A stretch of 64,000 nt of DNA from Microbacterium sp. No. 7 (GTDB lineage Bacteria; Actinomycetota; Actinomycetes; Actinomycetales; Microbacteriaceae), in contig NZ_CP012697.1 in NCBI RefSeq assembly GCF_001314225.1, forward strand, positions 3,720,001-3,784,000, written 5' to 3'. The first letter of the stretch is position 1; every line of letters begins with the position of its first letter. This document shows positions 24,793 through 33,517 of this stretch, in pieces. The notes beneath the pieces are model-generated. The model saw nothing but the letters and a program-made list of their open reading frames with translations, was not told where the DNA came from and made no database searches. A program made the translations under genes and the position numbers.

Positions 24793-25491
24793 AGTGGACA
24801 CTCGTGGCCGCTTCGCGCGCCGACATCCGACCACAAGCGCCCACGACGTCGCCCACCCCACGAGAAGCGGACACTCGTAGCCGCCTCGGGCACCCGCATC
24901 CGACCACAAGCGCCCACGATCCCAGGCCGCAAGCCTATGGACACTCGTCGCCGCCTCGCGCGCCCGCACCCGACCACAAGCGCCCACGGCTTCGCCCACC
25001 CCACGAGAAGCGGACACTCGTGGCCGCCTTACCCGCCCGCATCCGACCACAACTGCCCACGATCCTGCGGCGTCACCCCGCCGAAGCCGCACGCCGCGCC
25101 GCCGAAACAGTGGACACTCGTCGCCGCTTCAGGCACCCGCATCCACCCACAAGCGCCCACGACTTCGCCCACCGCGCGAGAAGTGGACACTCGTCGCCGC
25201 CCCACCCGCCCGCATCCGACCACAAGCGCCCACGATCCCGCGGCGCCACCCCGCCGAGGCCGCACGCCGCCCCGCCGAAACAGTGGGCACTCGTGGCCGC
25301 CTCACCCATCCGCACCCGACCACGCCCGCCCACAACCTGCCCAACCCACGAAACGTGGGCACTCGTGGCCGCCTCGGACGTCGGCATCCGGCCGTACCCG
25401 CCCACCGGCGGGGCGGGCGCGCGGAGCCGCGCGAAGAAGTGGGCAGCCGTGGTCGCGTCATGCACCGGGACGCGACCACGACTGCCCACGA
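24793..25491. repeat. Array of nine imperfect hairpin units
   Basis: Nine units of about 53 bp, starting near 24793, 24867, 24937, 25010, 25110, 25182, 25282, 25354 and 25438, begin with GTGGACACTCGTSGCCGC and end with RCGACCACAAGCGCCCACGA or variants, so each is an inverted repeat. The last unit (25438-25491) is nearly perfect: GTGGGCAGCCGTGGTCGCG pairs with CGCGACCACGACTGCCCAC. Spacers alternate between a CGCCCACCCCACGAGAAG type and a CACCCCGCCGAAGCCGC type, giving a higher-order period of about 172 bp in the middle. It fills the gap between convergent genes. No gene is supported between 24717 and 25522. Confidence 0.85.
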
Positions 25492-25522
25492 TCGTGAGGG
25501 GCGGCGCACCAGCCGCCTCGCC

Positions 25523-26575
25523 TCACGCCGGGGCCGGCGCCTCCTCGGCGGGCGCCGCGCGTCGACGACGGATGCCGGGCCGCCGGATGCCGGGCCGCCG
25601 GCGGCCGCGGGACGACGCGATGCCGACGGCGACGATGAGCACGAGGCCGTAGAAGATGTTCGACAGCCAGCCGGCCTGGGTCCACAGGTAGAGGATCTTC
25701 GAGCCGGTCTCCAGCGTGTAGACCGCGAGCACGGTGCCCCACACGTTGAACCGGCCGTTCTTGAACTGCGTCGCGCCGAGGAAGGCCGCCGCGAACGCGG
25801 GCAGCAGGAACCCGGGGCCGCCGGCCAGCGACGCGCCGCCCGTGCGGGCGGCCAGCACGATGCCCGCGAACGCGGCGATGCCGCCGCACAGCACGAGCGC
25901 GAGCGTGACGTACCGCGCCGTGGCCACGCCCGCGAGGCGGGCGGCGTCGGGGTTGCCGCCCGTCGCGTACAGGTACCGGCCCACGGGGGTGTGCTCGAGC
26001 ACGAACCAGAGCACGATCGTGATGATCAGCAGGTAGACCGGCCCGAGCGTGATGCTGCCGAACACCTGCGTGTTCACGAGCGCCTTGAACTCGTCGCTCA
26101 GTCCCGCGATCGTGCGGTTCCCGCTCACCGCCGTCGTGAGGCCGATGAGCACCGAGTTCATGCCGAGCGTCGCGATGAGCGAGAAGATGCGCAGGCGCAC
26201 GACCAGGAAGGCGTTGACGAGTCCGATGAGCAGCCCGCTGAGCAGTCCCGCGAGGATGCTGACGGCGATGGCGATCGGCAGCGGCACGCCCAGGCCGGTC
26301 TGGACGACCGCGGTCACGACCCCCGAGAACGCGACGAGCGTGCCGACCGAGAGGTCGTAGACGCCCGTCGCGAGCGGCAGCGTGAGGGCGACCGCGAGGA
26401 GCGCCGTCATCGTGCCGTTGTCGACGATCGAGAGCAGGGTCGTCGACTGCAGGAACAGGTTCGGGATCACGATGATCGCGAACACGACCATGACGATCAG
26501 CAGGTAGACGGCGCTGATGTTGCGCGGTCCGAGAAGCCGGAGCCACCGGTTCGGTGCGGCTGCGGTGGTGGTCAT
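25523..26575 (-). CDS. CUT2-type sugar ABC transporter permease
   Basis: A 350-aa RbsC-like permease with about ten hydrophobic segments and typical motifs (LPLATGVYDLSVGTLVAFSG, TLGMNSVLIGL, AGGNPDAARLAG). It ends in an Arg/Pro-rich cytoplasmic tail with a repeated RRPGIRRPGI. ATG 26575 overlaps the stop of the ATPase gene by 4 bp. It forms the membrane channel of the transporter encoded by the three overlapping genes. Confidence 0.88.
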   Translation of the reverse strand: MTTTAAAPNRWLRLLGPRNISAVYLLIVMVVFAIIVIPNLFLQSTTLLSIVDNGTMTALLAVALTLPLATGVYDLSVGTLVAFSGVVTAVVQTGLGVPLPIAIAVSILAGLLSGLLIGLVNAFLVVRLRIFSLIATLGMNSVLIGLTTAVSGNRTIAGLSDEFKALVNTQVFGSITLGPVYLLIITIVLWFVLEHTPVGRYLYATGGNPDAARLAGVATARYVTLALVLCGGIAAFAGIVLAARTGGASLAGGPGFLLPAFAAAFLGATQFKNGRFNVWGTVLAVYTLETGSKILYLWTQAGWLSNIFYGLVLIVAVGIASSRGRRRPGIRRPGIRRRRAAPAEEAPAPA

Positions 26576-28206
26576 GAGGGGTCCTCTTCGGTCTGGGCGG
26601 CGTCGCCCGTCTGGGCCGCGTCGCCCGCGGGGGCCGCGTCGCGGGGCCGCAGGCATTCGGTGGTGATGGCGTCTTCGGTGAGGTCGGAGCCGGACAGCGT
26701 CGCCGCGATGCGGCCGCCGCGCATCACGAGCACGCGGTCGCACTCGTTCGCGAGCTCCTCGTCGGTGCTGGAGCACAGCACGATCGCGGCCCCGCCGCGG
26801 GCGGCCTCGGCGATCTGCTCGTAGATCTTCGCGCGGGCGCCGATGTCGACGCCCTGCGTCGGCTCGTCGAGCACGAGCACCCGCGGCCCGAGCCGCAGCA
26901 CGCGCGACAGCACGACCTTCTGCTGGTTGCCGCCGCTGAACGCGCCGACCATCGACTCGGGCGTCGCGGGGCGCACCTCGAGCGCCTCGAGCCAGCGGTC
27001 GACCGTCATGCGCTCCGACCGCCGGCGGATCGCGAAGGCCCCCCGCCATCCCCGGCGCACGTCGGCGTACCGCGACATCAGCAGGTTCTCGCGCACGCTC
27101 AGCTCGCCGACGACGCCCTTCAGCTTGCGGTCGGCCGGCAGCAGCACGACGCCGGCGCGCATCGCGGCGCGCACGTCGCCGGGCGGCACGGCACGGCCGC
27201 GCACCTCGACGACGCCGGCATCCACGTCGCTCGCGCCCGAGAGCAGGCTCGCGACGGCCTCGCGTCCCGATCCGTCGAGGCCCGCGATGCCGACGACCTC
27301 TCCGGCCTTCACCTCGAACGACACGGGGCCGACCGGCCCTGCGGAGAGCCCGTCGACGCGCAGCACGACGTCGCCCGTCGGCGTCGGCAGCTCGGCGTAG
27401 AAGCGCTCGACGCTGCGGCCGATGATCTTCTCGACGAGCCGGTCCTCGTCGACGTCGGCGACGAGCCCCCCGGCGACCGCGGCCCCGTCGCGGAGCACCG
27501 TGTAGCGGTCGGCGACGCGCACGACCTCGTCGAGGTGGTGCGTGACGAGCAGCACGCCCGCGCCGCGCGAGGCGACGCCCGCCACGATCGCGTAGAGCCG
27601 GTCGGCCTCCTCGCGGGCGAGCGAGGCGGTCGGCTCGTCGAGCACGAGCACGGTGAACTGCGCGTCGTCCCAGTCCTGCAGCGCCCGCGCGATCGCGACC
27701 ATCGTGCGCTCGGCGGGGCTGAGCGCGGCGATCGGCACGGTCACGTCGAGGTCGACGCCGAGCCGCTGCATGACCTCGCGGGCGCGGCGCCGCTCGCCGG
27801 TCCAGTCGATGCGGCCCATCGCCCCGGTCGTGAAGCCGCGCTCGAGCGCGAGGTTCTCCACGGTGTTGAGCGTCTCGACGAGCGCGAGGTCCTGGTGCAC
27901 GAAGCGCAGGTGCCGCCGCCATCCGGCCTGGGCGCCGGCGTCCACGTCGACGGCCTCGCCGTCGTAGAGCACCCGCGTGCCCGGATCGGCCGCGTGGTAG
28001 CCCGAGAGCACCTTGATGAGCGTCGACTTGCCCGAGCCGTTCTGCCCGAGCAGGGCGTGGATGCTGCCGGCCTCGATGCGCAGGTCGACGTCGCGCAGCG
28101 CCCGGTGATCGCCGAACGTCTTGCCGATGCCGCGGATGTCGAGGGCGCGGGGCGCGGGGAGGACCCCGGCCCCTGAGGGGGCCGGGGTCCCGAACGCGTC
28201 GCTCAC
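26572..28206 (-). CDS. CUT2-type sugar ABC transporter ATPase (two nucleotide-binding domains)
   Basis: A 544-aa RbsA/MglA-like protein with two ABC domains. The first has GQNGSGKSTLIK and LVLDEPTASL, but its signature is the variant LSPAERTMVAIAR. The second has a degenerate P-loop (GIAGLDGSGREAV) and a good FSGGNQQKVVLSR signature with LVLDEPTQGVD. This asymmetry is normal for the family. The GTG start overlaps the binding-protein stop (GTGA). It ends in a low-complexity AAPAGDAAQTGDAAQTEED tail. Confidence 0.9.
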   Translation of the reverse strand: MSDAFGTPAPSGAGVLPAPRALDIRGIGKTFGDHRALRDVDLRIEAGSIHALLGQNGSGKSTLIKVLSGYHAADPGTRVLYDGEAVDVDAGAQAGWRRHLRFVHQDLALVETLNTVENLALERGFTTGAMGRIDWTGERRRAREVMQRLGVDLDVTVPIAALSPAERTMVAIARALQDWDDAQFTVLVLDEPTASLAREEADRLYAIVAGVASRGAGVLLVTHHLDEVVRVADRYTVLRDGAAVAGGLVADVDEDRLVEKIIGRSVERFYAELPTPTGDVVLRVDGLSAGPVGPVSFEVKAGEVVGIAGLDGSGREAVASLLSGASDVDAGVVEVRGRAVPPGDVRAAMRAGVVLLPADRKLKGVVGELSVRENLLMSRYADVRRGWRGAFAIRRRSERMTVDRWLEALEVRPATPESMVGAFSGGNQQKVVLSRVLRLGPRVLVLDEPTQGVDIGARAKIYEQIAEAARGGAAIVLCSSTDEELANECDRVLVMRGGRIAATLSGSDLTEDAITTECLRPRDAAPAGDAAQTGDAAQTEEDPS

Positions 28207-29384
28207 TGCCAGAGGGCCTTGAACTGGTCGCGGTAGCCCTCGACGCCGGGCCAGAAGCCGTCGTCGGAGGTGTCGAGGAAGTCCTTCGTGAACAGCACCA
28301 TCGGCTGCTCCACCTGGGCCGCGGTCACCTCGTCGCCGAGGATGAAGCGCGCCGCGGAGTCGACCGCGAGGTAGCCGATGTAGCCCAGCGGGACCGGGAC
28401 GTCCGCGATCTGCGAGCCGCCCGCCTTGATGTCGTCGTACTGCGCGGGGCTGCTGCCCTGGGTCACGAAGTGGAAGTCGGACATGCCCGCCGCCTGCAGC
28501 GCCTGCGGAACGCCGATCGCGAAGTCGCCGTACTGCAGCATGGCGTAGTTCACGTCGGGGTTGGCCTGCAGGAAGCTGACGATCTGACCGGGCAGGGCCT
28601 GACCGGCGTCGGCTCCCGACACGTCCTGGTTGCGGCCGGAGCACGTCGAGCACTCGGCCAGCCGGTCGACGAAGCCCTTCGACAGGTACGGGCTGTTGCC
28701 GAGCGTCGGGTCGCCGAAGTAGACGCCGTTCGCCTCGCCGCCCGCGTCGACGATGACCTTCGCCGCCAGGATCTTGCCCATCTGCTCCGACACGGCGCCC
28801 GCGACGAGGGCGAGCGAGACGCCGACGTCGCCGCTGCCGCAGTCGGCCAGGATGTCGTCGCAGGCGATGCCGCCGATGAGGATGGTCGGGACGCCGGCCG
28901 CCTCGAGCTGCTCGGCCTGCGACTTCCAGAAGGTGCCCGGGTCGAAGGCTGTGACGATGACGGCGTCGGGCTGCAGGCGCACGATCTCGTCCATGCCCGT
29001 CGCGATCGCGGCGGGGTCGGCGCCGATGTCGACGCGGGCGAGATCGAAGCCGATCTCGCCGGCCGCCTCCGCGATGCGGTCGCCGATGATGGCGCCGATC
29101 GGCAGCGCGGGCTCGGCGTAGATCAGCTTCTTGCCCGCGACGGAGCCGCTGAGCGGCTCGGTCACGAAGATCTGGTCGGGCGCGGTCGACACCGCGTCGA
29201 CCTCGGCCTGCGCGGCCGCGACCGCCGCGGTCGCGTCGCCGCCGCCCGCGTCGCCCGACTCGGCCGGTGCGGTCTGCGTGGTGCCGGCCGTGTCGCCGGC
29301 GTCGCCCGTCGCGGCGCAGGCGCCGAGAAGCAGTGCGAGAGGAAGTGCCGCGGCCAGTGCCGCGGTACGACGAGTGATCGCCAT
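28203..29384 (-). CDS. Substrate-binding lipoprotein of the CUT2 transporter
   Basis: A 393-aa periplasmic-binding-protein-1-type lipoprotein: signal peptide with lipobox LLGAC (C about residue 23), a Gly/Ala/Asp-rich linker (24-60), then a two-lobe sugar-binding domain (IGDRIAEAAGEIGFD, VNYAMLQYGDFAIGVPQAL). ATG 29384 has GGAGGG 9 nt upstream. A C-x-x-C (CSTCSG) near 250 may form a disulfide. It leads the operon, whose promoter has a TATAT-N3-ATAC operator-like box. The ligand is unknown. Confidence 0.88.
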   Translation of the reverse strand: MAITRRTAALAAALPLALLLGACAATGDAGDTAGTTQTAPAESGDAGGGDATAAVAAAQAEVDAVSTAPDQIFVTEPLSGSVAGKKLIYAEPALPIGAIIGDRIAEAAGEIGFDLARVDIGADPAAIATGMDEIVRLQPDAVIVTAFDPGTFWKSQAEQLEAAGVPTILIGGIACDDILADCGSGDVGVSLALVAGAVSEQMGKILAAKVIVDAGGEANGVYFGDPTLGNSPYLSKGFVDRLAECSTCSGRNQDVSGADAGQALPGQIVSFLQANPDVNYAMLQYGDFAIGVPQALQAAGMSDFHFVTQGSSPAQYDDIKAGGSQIADVPVPLGYIGYLAVDSAARFILGDEVTAAQVEQPMVLFTKDFLDTSDDGFWPGVEGYRDQFKALWQ

Positions 29385-29446
29385 GAGTGGTTCGCCCTCC
29401 ATTGGTGCGTGTGCCGCCTCACCATTGACGCGGCTAGAGAGAGCGT

Positions 29447-29480
29447 TATATAGAATACAGAATCCGTCAACCCAAAACCG
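29447..29480 (-). promoter_or_regulatory. Promoter and AT-rich operator of the sugar ABC operon
   Basis: On the - strand, TTGACG (29470-29475) precedes the AT-rich GTATTCTATATAAC (29445-29458), which has the form GTAT-N3-ATATA. Similar words occur upstream of two other operons in this window (34703-34718 and 37774-37787). GntR-type sites have this sort of TATA-rich dyad. The regulator is not in the window. Confidence 0.45.
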
Positions 29481-29622
29481 TGTAACGATTTGGTATCTGG
29501 TGTCTCGGTATCCCCGACGACGACCGCGAGGGCTCGTGCGCCCGATCGCGACGGAGGGCGGCACGAGCGCCGGGACACTTGCGCTCCTGGCCGGAGCGCG
29601 GACCGGGCATAAGCTCGAATCC

Positions 29623-31122
29623 ATGACCACGCTTCGCACGGCCGACGAAGACCGCGCCCCGGCCCTCGCCGCGGCCGCCGCCGAGGGCCCCCTCGACGAG
29701 GGGTTCCTCTCCCGGTTCGACGAGCACTTCGCCGAGCTGCACGCGCGGTTCTGCGAGATCTACGCCGACAGCCACGACGGCCTGCACGAGCTGGGCCAGG
29801 CGGTCGCCCTGGCGTCCACGACGACGAACACGCGGCTCATCGACCTGCGCCTGCGCGACGCCGAGCGCCTCCCCGTCGCACCGCTGACCTCGCACCGCGC
29901 GCTCGGCGCGGCCTGCTACGTCGACCGCTTCGCGGGCAATCTCGACGGGCTGCACGACCACGTCGACGCGCTGCGCGCGCTCGGCGTGACCCACCTGCAC
30001 CTGCTCGACGTCTTCGAGTCGGGCGTGCGCGTGCACCGGCGGCTGGGCTCCCTCGAGCGGCTCTTCTCCGCGGCGGGCGCGCTGCACGTGACGGGGATCG
30101 CGGTCATCGTGGACTACGCGCTCACCGACGACACGGCGGCGTTCGGCAGGCACATCGCCGACGTCGTATCGCTCGCCGACGAGGGCATCGGCATCGTGAA
30201 CGTCGGGCGCACCGGATCGCCGTCCGTGCGCGGCGCGCTGCGCGCGCTGCTCGCCATGATCACGGCGCAGACCGTGCTGAGCGACGACGCCTCGGGGCCC
30301 CTGCTCGCCGATCCGTCCCAGCAGGCGCTGCTGTGGGAGGCCCTCGCCACGGGCGAGGCGACCGCGCTGCGGGCGGCCCTGGCGGGGCGCGCACCGCTCG
30401 CCGAGGGCACGACGCGCGTCGCGGCGGTGCGCGACCAGGACCCGATCGCGTGGACGTTCCCGGGCGACGCCGACGAGGCCGGCCGTGCGCACGCCCTGCA
30501 CGCGCACTACACCGCCGAGGCCCGCGGCGGCCTCTCGGTGGCCGCGGCCCCCGACGACACGCGCGTGGCGGGCACCGCGGCATCCCTCGCGGGGCTCGAC
30601 GACGACCCCCGGGGCGAGGACCGCCTCGTGCTCGCGCACGCGATCGTGCTCGCGAGCGGCGACCTGCCCGTGCTGTGGCTCGGCGACGAGGTCGCCCAGC
30701 TCAACGACGACACCTACCTCGACGATCCCCTCCGGCGCGGCGATCCGCGCTGGGCGCATCGCGGCCAGCGGCCCCGCGACCGCTACGCCCGGCAGCACGA
30801 CGCCGGCACCGTGCCCGGGCGCGTGTCGCGCCGGCTGCGCGCGCTCATCGCGGCACGCGCCGAGTCGCCCGAGTTCGCCGAGCCCGTCTCGGTCGTCGAC
30901 ACGGGCCGCGGGGCCGTGCTCGGCCTGGCCCGGGGGGCGGGAGCGAGCCGCGTGCTGCTCTTCGCGAACCTCGGCGACGCGCCCGTGACGATCGGCCGCG
31001 AGCCGTTCGCAGGCGTCGCGCCGCTCGCGCGCGATCTCGTCCGCCGCCGCGACGTGCGGGTGAGCGGCGGCATCGACCTGCCGCCGCTCGCCGTCGCCTG
31101 GCTGCGCGTCACGGACCGCTGA
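29623..31122 (+). CDS. Amylosucrase-like (GH13) protein lacking catalytic residues
   Basis: A 499-aa protein clearly colinear with amylosucrase (about 640 aa): N-terminal helical part, CYVDRFAGNLDGLHDHVDAL (about 94-113), LLWEALATGEATALRAAL, a segment like the family's R-x-H-D-D-I-G-W but reading RDQDPIAWTF, VSGTAAALVGL-like VAGTAASLAGL, and LWLGDEVAQLNDD near 350. The B-domain-type loop is much shortened. Where the nucleophile Asp should be (R-x-D-A-V) it reads NVGRTG, and the acid/base Glu region reads LSDDAS. The chain therefore seems a folded but inactive relative. TAAGCT 7 nt before the ATG suggests a leaderless transcript. It is divergent from the sugar transporter. Confidence 0.72.
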   Translation: MTTLRTADEDRAPALAAAAAEGPLDEGFLSRFDEHFAELHARFCEIYADSHDGLHELGQAVALASTTTNTRLIDLRLRDAERLPVAPLTSHRALGAACYVDRFAGNLDGLHDHVDALRALGVTHLHLLDVFESGVRVHRRLGSLERLFSAAGALHVTGIAVIVDYALTDDTAAFGRHIADVVSLADEGIGIVNVGRTGSPSVRGALRALLAMITAQTVLSDDASGPLLADPSQQALLWEALATGEATALRAALAGRAPLAEGTTRVAAVRDQDPIAWTFPGDADEAGRAHALHAHYTAEARGGLSVAAAPDDTRVAGTAASLAGLDDDPRGEDRLVLAHAIVLASGDLPVLWLGDEVAQLNDDTYLDDPLRRGDPRWAHRGQRPRDRYARQHDAGTVPGRVSRRLRALIAARAESPEFAEPVSVVDTGRGAVLGLARGAGASRVLLFANLGDAPVTIGREPFAGVAPLARDLVRRRDVRVSGGIDLPPLAVAWLRVTDR

Positions 31123-31150
31123 CGACGGGCTCGGCCTCCGCGCGTCGCCG

Positions 31151-32335
31151 TCACGACTCGTCGGCGTAGAGCACTCCGCGGGCGAGCAGGTCGTCGATGC
31201 GCTCGGCGGGCAGCGCCTCCGACACCACGGCGCGCGTGTCGGCGCCCACCTTGGGCGCGCGTCCGCGGCGGTCGGGGCGCACGCCGTCGAACGTCCACGG
31301 CGGCCGCAGCAGCGGGTGCCCGTCGGCCTGCGGCTCGAGGATGCCGAGATGGTTCACCTGCTCGTTCGCGAGGTAGTCGCCGATCGACAGCACGGGCGCG
31401 AACGGCACGTCGTGCTCGGAGAGCACGCGCTCCCAGTGCGCGACCGGCTTCGTCGCGAAGGCGCGCTCGACCTCGGGGACGAGGTCGAAGTAGTTCGCCT
31501 CGCGCGCCCGGTACTCCGCGAAGCGCGGGTCGGCCAGGAGGTCGGGGCGGTCGAGGGCGCGGCACAGCGACTGCCAGAACTTCTGCGACGACGACAGGTG
31601 CAGCGCGATGCCGTGGTCGTCGGAGGTCTGCACGACGAAGTTCTGCGCCTGCGGGTGCCGGCTCTCGCGCGTCGGCGAGACGCCGCCGAGCTCGAACCAC
31701 TGGCTCACCGCGTCGGCCGTGAGGACGCTCACCGACTCCATGATCGACGTCTCCAGGCGCGTGCCCTCGCCCGTGCGCACGCGCCCGAGGAGCGCCGCGA
31801 GGATGCCCGTCGCGGTCGAGAACCCGGTCACGAGGTCGGCGAAGATCGTGCCCGACAGCTGCGGATGCCCCGCGTCGCTCAGCAGCGAGTAGAAGCCGCC
31901 GAACGACTGGCCGATCGTGTCGTAGGCGGGACGGTGCGCGAGCGGGCCGCTCGACCCGAACCCCGTGACCGACCCGTACACGATGTCGGGCCGCAGGGCG
32001 CGCAGGTCGTCGGGGCCGAGGCCGAGGGCCGCGACCTTGCCGGGACGCAGGTTCTCGACGAACACGTCGAACCCGGGCACGATCGCGCGCACGACCTCGA
32101 CGCCCTCGGGCTGCTTGAGGTCGACCGAGATGCTCTTCTTGCCCGTGTTGTACTGGCGGAAGTACACGCCCTCGTCGTTCTGGTGGCGGCGGAAGTCCTC
32201 GCCCGTCACGGGCTTCTCGACCTTGACGACCTCGGCGCCCAGCGCGTTCAGCAACGACGTGCCGAACGGCATGGAGATGTAGCCGCCCACCTCCAGGATG
32301 CGGAAGCCCTCCAGCGGGCGCTGTCTCTCGGTCAC
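31151..32335 (-). CDS. CaiB/BaiF-family CoA transferase
   Basis: A 394-aa family III CoA transferase. It has the family start (LEGFRILEVGGYISMPFGT), NTGKKSISVDLKQPEG, VFVENLRPGKVAALGL and YGSVTGFGSSGP; the catalytic Asp is expected in the D-x-x-x-Q-S-x-G-G segment (YDTIGQSFGGFYSLL; D about 148). It moves CoA between organic acids. The GTG start overlaps the stop of the preceding CaiB gene. It is the last gene of the catabolic cluster. Confidence 0.88.
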   Translation of the reverse strand: MTERQRPLEGFRILEVGGYISMPFGTSLLNALGAEVVKVEKPVTGEDFRRHQNDEGVYFRQYNTGKKSISVDLKQPEGVEVVRAIVPGFDVFVENLRPGKVAALGLGPDDLRALRPDIVYGSVTGFGSSGPLAHRPAYDTIGQSFGGFYSLLSDAGHPQLSGTIFADLVTGFSTATGILAALLGRVRTGEGTRLETSIMESVSVLTADAVSQWFELGGVSPTRESRHPQAQNFVVQTSDDHGIALHLSSSQKFWQSLCRALDRPDLLADPRFAEYRAREANYFDLVPEVERAFATKPVAHWERVLSEHDVPFAPVLSIGDYLANEQVNHLGILEPQADGHPLLRPPWTFDGVRPDRRGRAPKVGADTRAVVSEALPAERIDDLLARGVLYADES

Positions 32336-33465
32336 GTCGTCCTCCCGTCCTCGCCGCTCCAGCGGGAGACGACGTCGGCGATCTCACTGGTTCCGGGGCG
32401 CGGGCTCTGCGGCTCGCGCGCCGGGGTCGCGCTGAACCGCGGCGCGGGCGCGGGGTGCAGCACGCCGTCGACCCGGCGGTACAGCCCGCGCTCGGCGTTG
32501 TGCGGCTCGTCGGCCGCCTCGTCGAAGGTCAGCACGGGCGAGACGCACGCGTCGGCGCCCGCGAACGCCTCGGTCCACTCGTCGCGCGTGCGCGTCGCGA
32601 TCGCGGCGGCGATGAGCTCGCGCAGCCGCGGCCAGCCCGACCGGTCGTTCTGCGCGGGCCAGTCGCTCGTGTCCACGTCGAGGCGCGCGAGGAACTCGCG
32701 ATAGAAGTCGCCCTCGATCGCGCCCACCGCGAGGTACCGCCCGTCCGCGCAGCGGTAGCAGGCGTAGAACGGCGCGGCGCCGTCGAGGAAGTTCGTCCCC
32801 GGCTCGTCGGAGTGGATGCCGGCGGCGCGCAGCCCCTGGATCTTCGCGGTCAGCAGGGCGACGCCGTCGAGCATCGCGGCGTCGACGACCTGTCCGCGGC
32901 CCGTCGTGCGCGCCGACAGCACCGCCGAGACGATGCCGAAGGCGGCGATCGCTCCCCCGCCGGCGTAGTCGCCGAGCAGGTTCATGGGCGGCCGCGGCCC
33001 GTCGTCGGGCGTGGAGAGCATGTGCAGCGCGCCCGACTGCGCGACGTAGTTGATGTCGTGCCCGGCCTCCCGTGCCCGCGGGCCCGACTGACCGTATCCG
33101 GTCAGCCGGGCGTAGACGATGCGCGGGTTGCGCGCGAGCAGGTCGTCGGGCCCGAGCCCGAGGCGCTCGGCGACGCCCGGGCGGTATCCCTCGACGAACA
33201 CGTCGGCCCGCTCGGCCAGCGCCAGCACGGCCTCGCGGCCCTCGGGGGCCTTGAGGTCGGCGGCGACGGCATCCACGCCACGGTTCACGATGTCGGTCTG
33301 CTCGGTCAGCGACGCGGTCGCCGCGAGCGCGCGGGCCGCACGGCCCTGCGGTCGCACGACGCGCACGACGTCGGCGCCGACATCGGCGAGCAGCATCGAG
33401 ACATACGGTACCGGGCCCATCCCGGCGAGCACGAGCACGCGTGTGCCCGTCAACGGCCCCGTCAT
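32332..33465 (-). CDS. Second CaiB/BaiF protein, racemase-like (AMACR/Mcr type)
   Basis: A 377-aa family III CoA-transferase fold protein with features of alpha-methylacyl-CoA racemase: GMGPVPYVSMLLADVGADVV at the start, GYRPGVAERLGLGPDDL, and GHDINYVAQSGALHML, where H and D around residues 120-150 are the racemase bases (Mycobacterium MCR uses His126 and Asp156). So it may epimerise 2-methyl-branched acyl-CoA. It overlaps the downstream transferase by 4 bp and follows the acyl-CoA dehydrogenase by 52 bp. Confidence 0.82.
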   Translation of the reverse strand: MTGPLTGTRVLVLAGMGPVPYVSMLLADVGADVVRVVRPQGRAARALAATASLTEQTDIVNRGVDAVAADLKAPEGREAVLALAERADVFVEGYRPGVAERLGLGPDDLLARNPRIVYARLTGYGQSGPRAREAGHDINYVAQSGALHMLSTPDDGPRPPMNLLGDYAGGGAIAAFGIVSAVLSARTTGRGQVVDAAMLDGVALLTAKIQGLRAAGIHSDEPGTNFLDGAAPFYACYRCADGRYLAVGAIEGDFYREFLARLDVDTSDWPAQNDRSGWPRLRELIAAAIATRTRDEWTEAFAGADACVSPVLTFDEAADEPHNAERGLYRRVDGVLHPAPAPRFSATPAREPQSPRPGTSEIADVVSRWSGEDGRTT

Positions 33466-33517
33466 GACGGCCTCTTCCTCTCCGCGCCCGCGGGCGCATC
33501 GGTCGCTGGAGCGCCGG

